In this document: positions 8,909 to 17,385 of the stretch, one piece after another
Numbering within the stretch: the stretch's first letter is position 1
Layout of the letters: every line of letters begins with the position of its first letter
From: Desulfurococcales archaeon
Lineage (GTDB): Archaea > Thermoproteota > Thermoprotei_A > Sulfolobales > Acidilobaceae
Direction of reading: 5' to 3'
Assembly: GCA_015523445.1 (NCBI GenBank)
Contig: WAKG01000020.1
Coordinates: 1 to 33,290, forward strand
Length of the DNA: 33,290 bases
The notes under the pieces: generated by a model
Seen by the model: the letters and a program-made list of their open reading frames with translations, nothing else
What the model was told of the DNA's origin: nothing
Database searches by the model: none
Position numbers and translations under genes: made by a program

Positions 8909-9916
8909 CTAGAATGGTTCGAACCCGTCCCTTACCAGATTCGCCGCTTCTAGGGCATGATACGTGATAATGATGTCGGCCCCAGCCCTGATTATCGAGT
9001 GTAGAACCTCCATCATTAGCACCCTATAGTCGGCCTGCCCCGCCTCGCTCATAAGCCTAACCATCACATACTCGCCACTGACATTATAGGCGGCCAGAGT
9101 GGCCCAGGGGAACTTGTCCTTGACGAGGCGTATCACGTCAAGGTAGGCTAGGGCAGGCTTCACCATCACTATATCTGCCCCCTCCTCGAGGTCTAGCTCT
9201 ACCTCCCTCAACGCCTCCATGCCCCTCCTAGGATCCATCTGGTAGGTCCTCCTGTCACCAAACCTTGGCGCAGAGTCTAGGGCACCACGGAAGGGGCCGT
9301 AGAATGCTGAGGCGTACTTGGCTGAGTACGCCATTATGCCTACCCCAGTATAGCCCTCCCTGTCGAGCGCCTCTCTAATGGCCGCTACCTGGCCATCCAT
9401 CATGCCCGAGGGTGCTATGAAGTCTGCACCAGCTTCGGCATGGCTAACAGCTATCCTAGAGTAAACCCTCAGCGTCTCGTCATTATCGATCACAACTCTT
9501 CCATTTACCTCTCTGGGAACTCCGCAGTGGCCATGTTCTGTATAGCTACATATACAGAGGTCTGTGAATACAAGGGGCTCCCAGCCTAGCTCCCTCCTTA
9601 TGCCCCTAACTGCCTCCTGTATAGGGCCCTCCCGGTTATATGCTGGAGTCCCCATCCTATCCTTAAGCCGTGTACTTGAGAATAGGAGGAATGACTTAAC
9701 CCCAAGCTCCATGGCATTTGATATATACTCTATCAGCTCGGTGGAGGCGGGGCCATACCTGTAGTGGCCAGGGAGGCTAGCTATAGGTTCTCTACCCTTC
9801 AACCCCTCCCCTATGAATATGGGTAGAATTAGGTGGCCTGGATCTAGAATGGCCTCCGATACCAGCCTCCTAACAGCCTTCCCGGCCCTGAGCCTCCTAG
9901 GCCTTACCCTCACCAT
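8909..9916 (-). CDS. hemB: Delta-aminolevulinic acid dehydratase (porphobilinogen synthase)
   Basis: RPRRLR start, LCICSYTEHGHCG (Zn-type Cys cluster), FIAPSGMMDGQVAAIREALD, MVKPALAYLDVI, YNVSGEY. Likely start at MVRVRPRRLR (9916), overlapping the hemA stop. Confidence 0.96.
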   Translation of the reverse strand: MVRVRPRRLRAGKAVRRLVSEAILDPGHLILPIFIGEGLKGREPIASLPGHYRYGPASTELIEYISNAMELGVKSFLLFSSTRLKDRMGTPAYNREGPIQEAVRGIRRELGWEPLVFTDLCICSYTEHGHCGVPREVNGRVVIDNDETLRVYSRIAVSHAEAGADFIAPSGMMDGQVAAIREALDREGYTGVGIMAYSAKYASAFYGPFRGALDSAPRFGDRRTYQMDPRRGMEALREVELDLEEGADIVMVKPALAYLDVIRLVKDKFPWATLAAYNVSGEYVMVRLMSEAGQADYRVLMMEVLHSIIRAGADIIITYHALEAANLVRDGFEPF

Positions 9917-11096
9917 TGATCCTCCTCCCATACTCCGATACCACGAATTCAACCAGGTCATGCCTACCCTCCAGGCTGGCCTTCCTAAGAGCAGCTAGGA
10001 GGGGGTGTAATACCTTCCTCGCATAACTCTCAAACGCCGTCTCCAGGCTTTCCCTCTCCCCCCTCCCCCGCCTTATACTCCTCAGGGTAGCCTCTACCTC
10101 AGACTCTATCAGGCTATATGCATACCTCATGACAAGCCCGGCGGCCTTATCTCCTGCACTCCTCTCTAGTATAGCCTCCAGTGCCGCGGCCTCCTCCTCT
10201 ATTATAGACTTAACCATGGGTATCCACCGCCTCCTCAACTCTATCCTGCCCTTGGCAATTCTGGTAACCTCGTCGAAGCCCACAACATTAGGCCCGGAAG
10301 CTGCTGGTGGGTTGGATATGTCAACCACTAACCTGGCCAATGATAAAGCCTCCCTGGATAGCCTGTACCCTGTTATAGCCACAAACATTACATCATAGGC
10401 CTCATCACCCAGCTGGTTGAGGCCCCTAGCCTCGCCCCCACATATTCTTGCAGCCTCAAAAGCCCTCTCCAACGTCCTGTTGTAGACTACCACTTTCCTA
10501 GGCTTGTACACACTACATGCAGAGAGGAGTATGCCCCTAGCGGCGTTCCCAGCACCTACCACGGCCACTGAGGCGCCGTCTAGGCCTTTCATTCTCTCAA
10601 CAGCAATGTCTACCGCAACCTCGGGGTAGCCTACCCGGCCCCTGCCTATGCCCGTCTCCGCCCTAGCCCTACGCCCTGCGACTAGTGCCCTATGAAATGC
10701 TTGGTCTAGGAGCCACGTCGTGTAGCCACGGGCCTTCGCCTCTCTCCACGCCCTCCTAACCTGGCCTAGGACCTCGTGCTCCCCCAGGAGTGCAGAGTCT
10801 AGGCCGGTTGTGACGTGCATGAGGTGGGTTACGGTCCCCATACCCCGGGTCTCTTCTATATACGGCCTGGCATCCCCAGGTAGGGCGTCCTCGAGGGCCC
10901 TCCTAGCGCTGGCCGGGTCCCGAGTATCTACATACGCTTCGAACCTGTTGCAGGTGGATATGACTACAGCTCCATCGACTAGGGGAAGGAGGGCATTGTA
11001 GGCCTTGCTAGTGTAGCCCTGCAGCTTGCCTACTAGGTCCTCCCCGGCTGTGCGCCACCTTATATGGAAGCCAGCTAGCCTAACTAGGGATTGCAC
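9897..11096 (-). CDS. hemA: Glutamyl-tRNA reductase
   Basis: VVISTCNRFEAYVD (catalytic Cys), LLGEHEVLGQVRRAWREAKARG, VAVVGAGNAARGI. Confidence 0.95.
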   Translation of the reverse strand: MQSLVRLAGFHIRWRTAGEDLVGKLQGYTSKAYNALLPLVDGAVVISTCNRFEAYVDTRDPASARRALEDALPGDARPYIEETRGMGTVTHLMHVTTGLDSALLGEHEVLGQVRRAWREAKARGYTTWLLDQAFHRALVAGRRARAETGIGRGRVGYPEVAVDIAVERMKGLDGASVAVVGAGNAARGILLSACSVYKPRKVVVYNRTLERAFEAARICGGEARGLNQLGDEAYDVMFVAITGYRLSREALSLARLVVDISNPPAASGPNVVGFDEVTRIAKGRIELRRRWIPMVKSIIEEEAAALEAILERSAGDKAAGLVMRYAYSLIESEVEATLRSIRRGRGERESLETAFESYARKVLHPLLAALRKASLEGRHDLVEFVVSEYGRRINGEGKA

Positions 11097-11273
11097 CTCC
11101 CTATGCCCCCACGTTTGGGTTGGCCTAGGGCTGGAGGGGATATCCTAGAACAATGCCTAGTATAGTCCCCTAGGCCCAGGAATATATTGTTATATACATT
11201 AGGCTGGACAGTATAGCCAAGCCCTGCACTCACCTAAAACACCTCTACCAGCACATAATCCCGGGGGGCCTAG

Positions 11274-12233
11274 ATGCAGCTCCACCTATCAGGGTCCAGG
11301 ATTGGATATGGCATCTACTCCCTCACAGGCATGTACGGTACAGTGCCGAGAGAGGAAGCCTCCAAGCTTGTGATTGAAGCCGTTGAGATGGGCGTTGATA
11401 TGCTAGATACAGCTGATATCTATGGTAGGGGGCTGGGGGAGGAGCTAGCAGGCGAAGTAGCCGGAAGAGTCTTCATAGCAACAAAGGTGGGCTACGACCT
11501 TTCAAGCCACCGGCCAGTGCCTAGGATGGATGAAGAGTATCTGGTCAAAGCGGCGCGGGCCAGCAGGATGAGGCTACGTGTAGACTCTATAGACCTGCTC
11601 CAGATCCATAACCCGCCTCTAGATGCCCTCAGAGGTAGCGGGATCTACAGGGCGATGAGGAGGATCAAGGAGGAGGGGATAGCTAGGCATACGGGTATAG
11701 CGCTGGGCCCAGAAGTCGATGTACTTCCCCACGCCGTCGAGGCACTGTCTCACGACGAGGTGGAGGCGCTACAGTTCGTCTACAATATGCTAGAGCAAGA
11801 GCCTGGATACACTATAGCCAAGATGGCTAGAGAGGCCGGAGTGGCCACCCTAGTCAGGGTGCCCCATGCTGGTGGAGTCCTTGACGAGACGCTTAAACCC
11901 GGCGACGAGGAGGGGCTGAGCGACCACAGAGCCCTGAGGAGAAAGGGTTGGTACAAGTGGGCCCATAGGGTATACCAGTCCAGGATCAAGCCACTCCTAG
12001 ACCCCCTACCCGGATCCCCCGGCCAGAAGGCGCTTAGATTCATACAACAATCGATAGACCCCTCATACATCATAGTCATAGCCAGAAGTAGGGAGAGGCT
12101 TAGAGACTACTTGGGCTACAGGGATATACCACCACTACCGGGGAATGTTGTCATGGATATCATGGCTATTTACCGGGAAGAGGTGGAGCTTAGCCCAGAG
12201 AAGCCTCAGCACCTTGGAATGGTGCAGTCCTAG
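11274..12233 (+). CDS. Aldo/keto reductase family protein
   Basis: MLDTADIYGRGLGEEL, VFIATKVGYD, SIDLLQIHNPP contain the AKR Asp/Tyr/Lys/His catalytic residues. Confidence 0.9.
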   Translation: MQLHLSGSRIGYGIYSLTGMYGTVPREEASKLVIEAVEMGVDMLDTADIYGRGLGEELAGEVAGRVFIATKVGYDLSSHRPVPRMDEEYLVKAARASRMRLRVDSIDLLQIHNPPLDALRGSGIYRAMRRIKEEGIARHTGIALGPEVDVLPHAVEALSHDEVEALQFVYNMLEQEPGYTIAKMAREAGVATLVRVPHAGGVLDETLKPGDEEGLSDHRALRRKGWYKWAHRVYQSRIKPLLDPLPGSPGQKALRFIQQSIDPSYIIVIARSRERLRDYLGYRDIPPLPGNVVMDIMAIYREEVELSPEKPQHLGMVQS

Positions 12234-12834
12234 CCCTCATTACCAACTCCTCTATATGGTCCAGAACCTTCTCCTGGATTAGCGGTAGCAGGTGGCTGAC
12301 CCTAGCCCTAGGGCCTGCCTCCCTCCTCACTCTCCTAGATAGCCTTCCTGGCATAAGGACTAGAGGGACCACGCAGTCCTCATGGCACTCGCTACACTCA
12401 TTTCTAAGGTATACCGGGGCTCCGAGGATTGACTCCAGGCTGGACTTTATCTCTTCTAGGTCTCTCCTCTGCCTCTCCACGAACCTCTTAGCAGGCCAGT
12501 AGATCAATGCAATACTCCTACAACCTCTCAGCGCAGCTGCTAGAGCCTCCCCGGTTAGACTGGGGGGTATGCTCCCAAGGTATAGTGCGCCTGAGGACCT
12601 AGCAGCGTCCCTAACAACCTCCACATGGCCTCCCCTAGCTAGGAAGAGGGCGTACACCATGCTATCCTCAGGGATACTATAATCCCCGTTCTCCAGCTTC
12701 GAGATAGTAACCGTCTCCACTGGAACGCTAAGCCTTCTACTGGCCTCATGGGCCAACGCCTCTACCATGCCGTGGCCCAGAGGGTCTCCCGGGTCATGGT
12801 ATACCATTACCAGCCTCAATACGGTATCCACCAT
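12190..12834 (-). CDS. CbiX/SirB-like sirohydrochlorin chelatase homologue (divergent)
   Basis: LVMVYHDPGDPLGHGMVEALAHEASRRL aligns by eye to the CbiX N-terminal 'GHGSRdp' segment; MVYALFLARGGHVEVVRDAA resembles 'vPlFLfaGgHv..Di'; a degenerate second half has VVPLVLMPGRLSRRV. Internal ATG (12834) is a plausible start. Confidence 0.6.
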   Translation of the reverse strand: MVDTVLRLVMVYHDPGDPLGHGMVEALAHEASRRLSVPVETVTISKLENGDYSIPEDSMVYALFLARGGHVEVVRDAARSSGALYLGSIPPSLTGEALAAALRGCRSIALIYWPAKRFVERQRRDLEEIKSSLESILGAPVYLRNECSECHEDCVVPLVLMPGRLSRRVRREAGPRARVSHLLPLIQEKVLDHIEELVMRARTAPFQGAEASLG

Positions 12835-12882
12835 GCTCCTAGGAATTCCTGGCACGGGTTATCGCCTCTGGAACCTACCTCT

Positions 12883-12901
12883 ATATACATTGGATGTATA
12901 T
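12883..12901. repeat. Perfect 8-bp inverted repeat with 3-nt spacer
   Basis: ATATACAT TGG ATGTATAT, immediately upstream of the minus-strand CbiX-like gene. Confidence 0.7.
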
Positions 12902-12935
12902 GGATATACTGGTTAATACCTGGGAGGGTACAGTC

Positions 12936-13988
12936 TTACCTACAAGGCCTTCTAGCTGGGAGGAGTAGATCTAGCCTCCTATAGGCAGGGCTACACGGCT
13001 TCAGGGCCCTATACGCCAACAGCGCCCTGAAGCTGGACTGGGGCTCACCAGGGTAGTAGTAGACCTCCATCTCGTCCCCAGGAGCTATACCAGCATACCT
13101 GCCAACAACCACAACCCTATACTGGCCCAGAGGGTCTATAACGCCGTTAGACGCCATCTTAGCCAGCTCCCTCCTAGAGCCGACTAGGGGTTCTAATTCC
13201 CCGCCACCAGGTTTTGGCATGAGTAGCTCGGCCAGCGTGGAGAGGGACATTGCTGCCTCGGGCCCTCTAGGCATCACACCCACACCACTCAATCCCCTAG
13301 CATCTATAGCCTCAGCAGCCGCTGGCAGTCTGTAGAGGGGCCCTCGGGACCGTGATATGCCGTGGGGTACTAGGATCATGTAGATTAGGAGTAGGGTGGG
13401 ATAGGGTGGTTCTACCCCGAGCCTCCAGGCCATGTATGCTAGGAGCCTAGATGCTCTGACAGGGATTCTCTTCCTAAGCTCTGTGGAGAGCTCTAGGAGC
13501 CTTCTCCCGGCCGCCGGCTTTGACGCCTCTAGCATCCTGGCAATACTGGCTGCGGGGGAGGCGTATAGGCTGTTGGCGGTTGAGGCTCCCAATGCTATCT
13601 CGCCTAGATTCCCCCCTCTGCTGGCAGCGGGATATACTGCTAGAGTGTAGGCTGCAAGGGCTACGGTTTCCGGCCTTAACTTGGGTGTAAGGCTTGCTAG
13701 GGCTCTAGCCCTAGCGAGGAGCATGCCAGCTGCTCCCGGCGATTTTATGGATGCATTATAGTGTATTAGTAGCCTTAGTGCATCCCTTAGGCTTTCAGCC
13801 TCTACAGTTTCCTCCCTAAACAGTCTCTTGAACGATAACCTGTATCCATCATCAACCTCCACAATCCTTGGATATGGGGCCTCCCCGCCTAGGTAGCCCA
13901 GCGTGTGCCCGTCAGCAACTATCCTAGCCGGGCTATCAACCCTACCGTTTAGCAGGTCCTCTACGCGAATTGCCCCCAGCTTCTCCAT
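12936..13988 (-). CDS. Hypothetical protein, 350 aa, Ala/Leu-rich
   Basis: Long uninterrupted ORF with codon usage like its neighbours; no family recognised. Confidence 0.65.
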   Translation of the reverse strand: MEKLGAIRVEDLLNGRVDSPARIVADGHTLGYLGGEAPYPRIVEVDDGYRLSFKRLFREETVEAESLRDALRLLIHYNASIKSPGAAGMLLARARALASLTPKLRPETVALAAYTLAVYPAASRGGNLGEIALGASTANSLYASPAASIARMLEASKPAAGRRLLELSTELRKRIPVRASRLLAYMAWRLGVEPPYPTLLLIYMILVPHGISRSRGPLYRLPAAAEAIDARGLSGVGVMPRGPEAAMSLSTLAELLMPKPGGGELEPLVGSRRELAKMASNGVIDPLGQYRVVVVGRYAGIAPGDEMEVYYYPGEPQSSFRALLAYRALKPCSPAYRRLDLLLPARRPCR

Positions 13989-14045
13989 GCTATTAGCGCC
14001 TCCAGCGTGGAAGGCTTAGGAGACCCGATCCTAGTGCTATGTTTA

Positions 14046-14519
14046 CTATATGCCCTTCAACCCTCTATATGTCCTTAGGATCCTGTATGTAACCCCCCAC
14101 ACCACCAGCCCCCCGGGAAGCAGGATCCCCTGTACCTTACCCCTCACCGGGTGCCTGACTGGCCGTGAATTGTCCACCGACTTTAGGGGGATCCATAATA
14201 CCGCGTCAACCTCGGGATCACGTGGAGCAGGGTCCAGAGGACCACATGCACTAGCTGTTACCACTGCTATCCTAATCCCTCCCCTCATCGTCTGGAAGGG
14301 GCCTAAGATACCGGATACATCTACACTGGACGGGTGTACCCATGCCTCCTCCCATGCCTCCCTTAAAGCTGCCTCGACCGGGGTCTCACCCGGCTTTATC
14401 CTGCCTCCGGGCAGTGCCACGTCGCAGGCCCAGGGGCTCGGTGAGGGACACTTCTTCCTAACTACTAGTACATGGCCTCCCCATTCTAGGAGTAGTACTG
14501 ACGCCTGGAAATTATTCAA
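14046..14519 (-). CDS. Nudix hydrolase (possibly CoA diphosphatase-like)
   Basis: Nudix box GGRIKPGETPVEAALREAWEEAWV; C-terminal LVVWGVTYRIL resembles the 'iWGlTa.iL' segment of the NUDT7/8-CoA diphosphatase group. Confidence 0.88.
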   Translation of the reverse strand: MNNFQASVLLLEWGGHVLVVRKKCPSPSPWACDVALPGGRIKPGETPVEAALREAWEEAWVHPSSVDVSGILGPFQTMRGGIRIAVVTASACGPLDPAPRDPEVDAVLWIPLKSVDNSRPVRHPVRGKVQGILLPGGLVVWGVTYRILRTYRGLKGI

Positions 14520-15658
14520 GCCGCTTTCCCCGTGTAGGGGGCTAGGTCTATCCTTGCCGTCCCTACTATAAGGTAGTCAACCGGTCCATCATACCTAGTA
14601 TATACCACTACTACCCGCCTCTGATAGATAATCCTCTCCACGACCCCTGGATACGCCATATCACCCCTGACTAGGCCAGCTAGGAGCCCCTTCTCCCACC
14701 CCAGCTTTAGGACACCCCGGCCCCGGGCCTCACCCCTGACAACTCTTACCACGCCGTCCATCCTCTCCTCGCCGTAGACAGCTCCTGGCCCCGGGTCCTG
14801 TAGGGGGGTCCCCACGAATACTGGGGCCCCGTATACCGGTGTGTCACCTACCTTAACAGGCCTGCTCCTGCCCCCGACTAGGTGCTTGGCCAGTAGCCTC
14901 TCCCTGTGCCTCCTCCTCTCCTCCCTGCTTTTACCATGGCCAGCCCGGGCCTGTATTGCTAGGACCTCCACCCCGGAGGTGTCCTTAAGATACCTGACAT
15001 GCTCTGGAGGAAGCCCCATGGCTACTATTAGGCTTGACCCTATCGAGGATGCCAGGGCCGCCTTCAGCTCCAGCCCCTCCCAGGGGGTTACCCATCCATC
15101 CGTGTCCACTATAGTCCACCCAGGCCTTCTGGATAGCCTCGAGGAGCATAGCAGATACCTGGCCTCTGCCCTGGCCGGGGTGAAGGAGCCCACGAAGCAT
15201 GATGCCTCAACGTTGAATGCTGCTCCTGGTAGAGCTACTCCGTTGAGGGGCTTGGCTAGGGCTATGAATCCCGGGCAGTATACTTCGTTCTGTCCTACAT
15301 CAGTTGTCATAAGCCTTGCATCCCCAGAGCTGGATGCCAGGTTGAGTGCCCACGCAGCTAGAGTACTTTTGCCCGCATCTGTCGGCCCTACTATGACCGG
15401 GTTCCTCGAGTCCTTCACCTGCCTGGCGACATCCTCGTACTCCTCATATTCTCCTAGGGACGCCTTTACTACTCTGTCTGGGCTAGGGGCCACGTCTATC
15501 AGTGCGCTGGGGGTTGAGGCTAGGTAGGTCCTTCCTACGGGCACTGTTATCGTGGAGCCTTCGCCTAGGGTGGCTCCTAGCAGGTTAACTGTTCCCTCGA
15601 CTATTCTAAGGCTTGCTGGCCCGGATACCTTGAACGCGCCTTCGACCCTATACGGCAC
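14516..15658 (-). CDS. Clp1/Grc3-family polynucleotide 5'-hydroxyl kinase
   Basis: Walker A NPVIVGPTDAGKSTLAAWALNLA, MTTDVGQNEVYCPGFIALA, VDTDGWV; typical of archaeal Clp1-like kinases. Confidence 0.86.
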   Translation of the reverse strand: MPYRVEGAFKVSGPASLRIVEGTVNLLGATLGEGSTITVPVGRTYLASTPSALIDVAPSPDRVVKASLGEYEEYEDVARQVKDSRNPVIVGPTDAGKSTLAAWALNLASSSGDARLMTTDVGQNEVYCPGFIALAKPLNGVALPGAAFNVEASCFVGSFTPARAEARYLLCSSRLSRRPGWTIVDTDGWVTPWEGLELKAALASSIGSSLIVAMGLPPEHVRYLKDTSGVEVLAIQARAGHGKSREERRRHRERLLAKHLVGGRSRPVKVGDTPVYGAPVFVGTPLQDPGPGAVYGEERMDGVVRVVRGEARGRGVLKLGWEKGLLAGLVRGDMAYPGVVERIIYQRRVVVVYTRYDGPVDYLIVGTARIDLAPYTGKAA

Positions 15659-15673
15659 CTCCTCGTCACCGGA

Positions 15674-16009
15674 TTACTTGATTACCATCACTATCTTGTC
15701 AACATTTAGCTCTACAATTTTCTTTATACCCCTCTGGCCCGGCTTGTATGTTGACTTGATTATGTTGACCGACTCCAGCCTACGTATCTGGCTACTTACG
15801 TTTGCCTTGCTCTGGCCTATGGCATCTGCTATGTCATCTAAGTCCATGGGGCCTGCTGCCAGCATCTCAAGTATCTTGGCCCTTGTATCATTGGCTAGCG
15901 CGTTGGCAACCTTGGCTATATGCCTAGCCCCCACCACGTATAGGGTCCTATCCTTCTCGTATATACCCTCTTTCTCTGGGATCGTTTTAGAGGGCATAAG
16001 ATACACCAC
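15674..16009 (-). CDS. ArsR-like winged-helix transcriptional regulator
   Basis: HIAKVANALANDTRAKILEMLAAGPMDLDDIADAIGQSKANVSSQIRRLESVNIIKSTYKPGQRGIKKIVEL; ArsR-type HTH. Confidence 0.88.
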   Translation of the reverse strand: MVYLMPSKTIPEKEGIYEKDRTLYVVGARHIAKVANALANDTRAKILEMLAAGPMDLDDIADAIGQSKANVSSQIRRLESVNIIKSTYKPGQRGIKKIVELNVDKIVMVIK

Positions 16010-16049
16010 CTATACACACTGTGCTACCAAAGCCTAATAGGTTAAGAAT

Positions 16050-16059
16050 ATTTATATAA
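16050..16059 (-). promoter_or_regulatory. Predicted TATA box for the HTH/Clp1/Nudix operon
   Basis: Minus-strand CTTATATAAA, about 40 nt upstream of the HTH start; spacing suits an archaeal promoter with a short leader. Confidence 0.6.
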
Positions 16060-16220
16060 GTTTCTCATCTACACCTAATACTATCCACTTATAACCTAAC
16101 ATGATATGTAGACCCCAAACATTCAGCCCAGGCACAGGCCAGGCCCCCCGGTTGCCTGTACTGTCTAATACTTAAGTGCGCTCACCAGTTTAGACTTACT
16201 GGGTACCAGCCGGGAAGGGT

Positions 16221-17369
16221 GTGTGGTTTATGGATATAGCCACCGCGTCCAAGCTTACCAACGCTTTCCTCAGGGAGCTAGAGGCACCCTTTATAGGTAG
16301 GCACGAGGAGGCCATGGTGATCACGCTTGCCCTCATGACGGGGGAGCATGCTATACTGATAGGAGAGCCTGGAACCGCCAAGAGCGCACTGGTTAGGAGG
16401 GCCTCCGACTTGCTAAGGGCCCGCTTCTTCAAGTATCTCCTGACCAAGTATACTGAGCCAGGGGAGTTGTTCGGGCCTCTAGACGTTAGGGGGCTCAGGG
16501 AGGGCTACTATAGGAGGGTTACCCGTGGCAAGCTGCCTGAGGCAGACATAGCGTTCCTGGACGAGGTCTTTAACGCAAACAGTGCGGTGCTCAACTCACT
16601 CCTAAGCATAATGCAGGAGAGGATCCTTTACGATGGCTACATGGAGATCCGTGTCCCCCTATGGAGCATGATCGGGGCCTCAAACAAGACCCCTGACGAG
16701 GTAGAGCTGGAGGCCCTCTACGACAGATTCCTATTCCGCCACCACGTGAAACCCCTAGACGTGGAGTACTGGGACAAGCTACTAGATGCCACGTGGACTA
16801 TAGAGAGGGGTGAACACTCGCCCCCCGAGCCCGTTATGGGTATAGAGGACCTTAGAGATATAGTTAAGGCTGTGCTAAGCGTTGACCTGTCAAGGATAAA
16901 GGCGCCGCTGATCAAGCTATTCCTAGCCCTACAGGAGAAGGGCCTACACCTAACCGATAGGAGGAAGGGGAAGATACTCAAGGCAGTCGCTGCCCACGCA
17001 GTGCTTAGCGGCCGCCCTGTTGCTAACGAGAATGACTTGATAGTACTCAAGTACACCGCCCCCAAGGACCTGGAGGACTTCGACAAGGTCTCGATCATCT
17101 TAATGGAGGAGCTCAGAACGAAGGACAGGGTACTCAGGGAGCTGGACGAGATAAGAGCCAACATAGAGTCGGCCAGGAGGGCAGTAGCAAGGCTCCAGTC
17201 CTTCGACCCCAAACTGATAGACTACTATAGGAGCCTGAAGAGCGCTAGGAACAGGGTCACAAGCCTAGTCAAGGACTTCGAGGACCAAGAGGTGATTAGG
17301 GCAGCGGAGGATATAATAGAGCTGATAGATGACATAATACAGGACATCATGGCCAAGCTGAACATGTAA
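16221..17369 (+). CDS. MoxR/RavA-type AAA+ ATPase
   Basis: AILIGEPGTAKSALVRRA (Walker A), ADIAFLDEVFNANSAVLNSLLSIMQER (Walker B), IGASNKTPDEVELEALYDRFLFR. Confidence 0.93.
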   Translation: MWFMDIATASKLTNAFLRELEAPFIGRHEEAMVITLALMTGEHAILIGEPGTAKSALVRRASDLLRARFFKYLLTKYTEPGELFGPLDVRGLREGYYRRVTRGKLPEADIAFLDEVFNANSAVLNSLLSIMQERILYDGYMEIRVPLWSMIGASNKTPDEVELEALYDRFLFRHHVKPLDVEYWDKLLDATWTIERGEHSPPEPVMGIEDLRDIVKAVLSVDLSRIKAPLIKLFLALQEKGLHLTDRRKGKILKAVAAHAVLSGRPVANENDLIVLKYTAPKDLEDFDKVSIILMEELRTKDRVLRELDEIRANIESARRAVARLQSFDPKLIDYYRSLKSARNRVTSLVKDFEDQEVIRAAEDIIELIDDIIQDIMAKLNM

Positions 17370-17385
17370 CAGAGAGGGGCAAGCC

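Noticed and set aside
8925-8940. GGTTCGAACCC resembling a tRNA T-loop
   Set aside because: It lies in the hemB C-terminus (VRDGFEPF), and there are no matching acceptor or anticodon arms around it.
14841-15527. 228-aa plus-strand ORF
   Set aside because: Antisense to the Clp1-family kinase, which has clear motifs; no recognisable protein features in the antisense frame.
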